From CAYLNK01 sp964384675 (GTDB taxonomy: Bacteria; Acidobacteriota; Thermoanaerobaculia; UBA5066), in the NCBI GenBank assembly GCA_964384675.1, contig CAYLNK010000298.1, positions 1 to 8,536 on the forward strand: a DNA stretch of 8,536 nucleotides, in the 5' to 3' direction. Below, in pieces: positions 6,647 through 8,536 of this stretch (position 1 is the first letter of the stretch; each line of letters opens with the position of its first letter). The translations under genes were made by a program, and so were the position numbers. The notes beneath the pieces were generated by a model. It did no database searches, had not been told where the DNA came from, and saw only the letters and a list, made by a program, of their open reading frames with translations.

Positions 6647-7561
6647 ATGAAGAACCAGACGCTCCTCTCCTTCCTCACCGCCTCGCTCCTCTTCGCCGCT
6701 CCCGCCCACGCCCGCAAGCTGAAGATCGTCACCTCGCTCGCCGATCTCGCCTCGCTCGCCGAGGCCGTCGGAGGGGACCGCGTCGAGACGACCTCGCTCG
6801 CCAAGGGGTACCAGGACCCGCACTTCGTCGAGCCGAAGCCGTCGTTCATCCTGAAGCTGCACGAGGCCGACGTCCTGATCGTGGCCGGGCTCGAGCTGGA
6901 GCTCGGGTACCTGCCCCCGCTCCTCGACCAGGCGCGCAACGACGCCATCCGGCCGACGGGCAGGGGATACCTCGACGCGTCGACCGGCTGCGACATCCTG
7001 GAGAAGCCGACCACCCAGGTGACTCGCGCGATGGGCGACGTCCATCCGTACGGCAACCCTCACTACTGGCTCGACCCGGGGAACGGCCGCGTCATCGCGC
7101 GGGCCATCGCGGCGAGGCTCACGGCGCTCGACCCGGAGGGGAAGGCCGCCTACGAGAAGGGGCTGGCGGCGTTCGAGGCCCGCCTCACCGAGGCCGAGGC
7201 GCGCTGGGCGAAGACGGTGGCGTCGCTCGCGGGGACGAAAGTCGTCACGTACCACAACTCGTGGCCGAACTTCGCCCGCTACTTCAAGCTCGAGGTGGTC
7301 GGTTTCCTCGAGCCGAAGCCCGGGATCCCGCCCTCGCCGCAGCACAAGCTCGAGATCATCAACCTGATGCTGGAGAAGAAGGTCCCCCTCATCCTGATGG
7401 AGGTGTACTTCGACCGGAAGGACCCCGACTTCGTGGCGAGCAAGACCGGCGCGAAGGTGGTGGTCCTGAGCCCGTCGGTGGGGGGCGAGCCGTCGGCGAA
7501 GGACTACGTCTCGCTCTTCGACGGGAACCTCGCCGCTCTCGCCAAGGCGCTCGGCAAGTAG
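6647..7561 (+). CDS. ZnuA/TroA-type periplasmic metal-binding protein of an ABC importer
   Basis: A 304-residue cluster A-I solute-binding protein that captures Zn(II), Mn(II) or a similar metal in the periplasm and delivers it to an ABC-3 permease. It has a type I signal peptide (residues 1-22, ending 'APAHA') with no lipobox Cys, so it should be soluble. Metal ligands expected for the family are visible: H59 ('QDPHF'), H139 ('GNPHYWLDP') and H203 ('TYHNSW'). The segment where many homologues carry an Asp ligand reads 'LSPSVGG', with Ser275 in its place, and residue 58 is Pro rather than the Glu used by E. coli ZnuA. The long central helix (about 163-195) that links the two lobes is present. 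The His-rich loop of proteobacterial ZnuA is absent. It starts 1 bp after the barrel gene stop and ends 1 bp before the permease GTG. The metal is most likely zinc, but manganese or another divalent metal is not excluded. Confidence 0.9.
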   Translation: MKNQTLLSFLTASLLFAAPAHARKLKIVTSLADLASLAEAVGGDRVETTSLAKGYQDPHFVEPKPSFILKLHEADVLIVAGLELELGYLPPLLDQARNDAIRPTGRGYLDASTGCDILEKPTTQVTRAMGDVHPYGNPHYWLDPGNGRVIARAIAARLTALDPEGKAAYEKGLAAFEARLTEAEARWAKTVASLAGTKVVTYHNSWPNFARYFKLEVVGFLEPKPGIPPSPQHKLEIINLMLEKKVPLILMEVYFDRKDPDFVASKTGAKVVVLSPSVGGEPSAKDYVSLFDGNLAALAKALGK

Positions 7562-7562
7562 C

Positions 7563-8396
7563 GTGTCGGTTCTCCAGATCCTCCTCCCGGCCTTCGTGGC
7601 GGCGGTCATCCTCACGGGGATCCACGCTTACCTCGGGGTCCACGTGGTGGAGCGGGGGGTGATCTTCGTCGACCTGTCGCTCGCGCAGATCGCGGCGTTC
7701 GGGGGAACCGTCGGATACCTGGCCGGGTACGACCTGCACTCTCCCGCCGCGTACGCCTTCTCGCTCGGCTTCACGATACTGGGGGCCGCGATCTTCGCGT
7801 TCACGCGGGTGCACCGGAAGACCCGCATCCCCCAGGAGGCGATCATCGGCATCGCGTACGCGGTGGCGGCCGCCTCCGCGGTCCTGGTGATGTCCAAGGC
7901 GACGCGCGAGACCGAGCACCTCAAGGAGATGCTCGTCGGGAACATCCTCTCGGTGTCGTGGCCGGAGCTGGCGCGGACGGCCCTCCTCTACGCGGCGGTC
8001 GGGCTCTTCCACTTCCTTTTCCGCGAGCGGTTCCTGCTCATCTCGCGGGACGAGCCGGAGGCCGAGCGGCGCGGGCTGAACGTGCGGGGCTGGGACTTCC
8101 TCTTCTACGTCTCGTTCGGGTTCGTGGTGACGAGCTCGGTGTCGATCGCGGGGGTGCTCCTCGTCTTCTCGTTCCTGATCGTGCCGTCGGTGGCCTCGAT
8201 GCTCTTCTCCGAGCGGCTCGGCGTACGCCTCGCGATCGGCTGGACGATGGGCGTCGTGGTCTCGGCCGTCGGCGTCGTCGTCTCGTTCTACGGCGACACG
8301 CCGACCGGCGCCACGATCGTCGTGACGTTCGGCGTGGCCCTCCTCCTGATGGCGGCGGCGCGGAAGCTGTTCTGGAAGGCGGGCGCCCCGGCCTGA
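7563..8396 (+). CDS. ZnuB-type ABC-3 family metal transport permease
   Basis: A 277-residue inner-membrane permease that forms the channel of the metal ABC importer. The GTG start lies 1 bp after the preceding stop. There are about eight hydrophobic segments, near residues 5-25, 33-56, 62-81, 92-110, 137-154, 179-214 (long, possibly two helices), 222-242 and 248-266. Family signatures are 'FVDLSLAQIAAFGGTVGYL' (36-53), corresponding to the ALSHAxLPG region of ZnuB, and 'SIAGVLLVFSFLIVPSVAS' (194-212), corresponding to the VGxLLVxALLIxPAAxA motif. The cytoplasmic loop 'SRDEPEAERRGLNVRGWDF' (161-179) matches the coupling region that docks onto the ATPase, so an ATPase partner is expected. No ATPase gene follows: the next gene is a zinc-ribbon protein. 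The ATPase may lie outside the window or be shared with another locus. Confidence 0.92.
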   Translation: MSVLQILLPAFVAAVILTGIHAYLGVHVVERGVIFVDLSLAQIAAFGGTVGYLAGYDLHSPAAYAFSLGFTILGAAIFAFTRVHRKTRIPQEAIIGIAYAVAAASAVLVMSKATRETEHLKEMLVGNILSVSWPELARTALLYAAVGLFHFLFRERFLLISRDEPEAERRGLNVRGWDFLFYVSFGFVVTSSVSIAGVLLVFSFLIVPSVASMLFSERLGVRLAIGWTMGVVVSAVGVVVSFYGDTPTGATIVVTFGVALLLMAAARKLFWKAGAPA

Positions 8397-8412
8397 CACA
8401 CTCCGCTCCCGG

Positions 8413-8536
8413 ATGAACGTCTCCTGCCCGGGCTGCGCGGGCCCGGTCCGGTTGCCGCGCCGGGGTCCGCCTCTCGCCGAGTGCCGCCACTGCCGCGGGC
8501 TGGTGGTGCGCGTCGGCGACGCGACGGCGCGGGCCG
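8413..8536 (+). CDS. Zinc-ribbon protein, N-terminal fragment cut by window edge
   Basis: An open frame from the ATG at 8413, 16 bp after the permease stop, runs to the right edge (41 complete codons). It encodes CPGC (residues 5-8) and CRHC (24-27), a Cys4 arrangement with 15 residues between the pairs, like the N-terminal zinc ribbons of MJ0042-type and similar proteins. The rest is unseen, so its function is unknown. A real gene is likely because of the motif and its position directly after the operon, although only a short piece is visible. No strong Shine-Dalgarno is seen; CCCGG precedes the ATG. Confidence 0.6.
   Translation, partial: MNVSCPGCAGPVRLPRRGPPLAECRHCRGLVVRVGDATARA

Noticed and set aside
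4944..6650. Plus-strand open frame of 568 codons across the divergent spacer and the barrel gene
   Set aside because: It is a frame-shifted shadow of the barrel gene and antisense to the kinase gene, with no recognisable motif.
5380..7056. Minus-strand open frame of 558 codons opposite the barrel and binding-protein genes
   Set aside because: It is antisense to two well-supported genes and its composition is that of a shadow frame.
7389..8399. Minus-strand open frame opposite the permease
   Set aside because: It is extremely rich in Arg, Asp, Glu and His, with no hydrophobic or domain pattern; the opposite strand encodes a clear ABC-3 permease.
8397..8412. Intrinsic terminator after the permease gene
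   Set aside because: Only 16 bp separate the permease stop from the next start, with no stem-loop plus T-run.

Overview
This is a GC-rich window (roughly 70% G+C by eye) whose proteins carry Gram-negative signatures: an outer-membrane beta-barrel, Sec signal peptides and a periplasmic metal-binding protein. A secreted 'two-component regulator propeller' protein, soluble PAS/hybrid histidine kinases and a plug-less metal-associated outer-membrane barrel together resemble Acidobacteriota (Thermoanaerobaculia/Holophagae-type) genomes, with Myxococcota as the alternative. That placement is inference. A run of 100 Ns at 2776-2875 shows this is a scaffolded draft or metagenome assembly.

Layout. 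At the left edge (1-1241, minus) lies the N-terminal part of a secreted beta-propeller sensor protein with at least nine Reg_prop repeats; it runs out of the window. A short divergent spacer separates it from a small exported DUF4440/SnoaL-like protein (1332-1793, plus). That gene converges, with only 4 bp between stop codons, on a two-gene minus-strand signalling operon: a response-regulator/histidine-kinase protein (5363-4182), then a PAS-PAS hybrid histidine kinase with a C-terminal receiver (4185-1798). The two overlap as GTGA. The upstream kinase keeps its phospho-acceptor His and receiver Asp but has lost canonical ATP-binding residues, whereas its downstream partner is canonical. The assembly gap lies in a Gly/Ser-rich loop of the hybrid kinase and is flanked by an exact 32-bp duplicate, so it is probably a scaffolding artefact that closes in frame.

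After a divergent spacer of about 200 bp, a tightly packed plus-strand operon encodes a zinc/metal acquisition route: a plug-less outer-membrane beta-barrel (5563-6645), a ZnuA/TroA-type periplasmic metal-binding protein (6647-7561) and a ZnuB-type ABC-3 permease (7563-8396). Gene spacings are 1 bp. No ABC ATPase is present in the window. A zinc-ribbon protein begins at 8413 and runs off the right edge.

Working model: the operon moves Zn(II) or a similar metal across the outer membrane (barrel), captures it in the periplasm (SBP) and imports it through the permease with an ATPase encoded elsewhere. The kinase pair is divergently transcribed from the transporter and could share its control region; a regulatory link is only inferred. 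No RNA genes, CRISPR arrays or insertion sequences were recognised.
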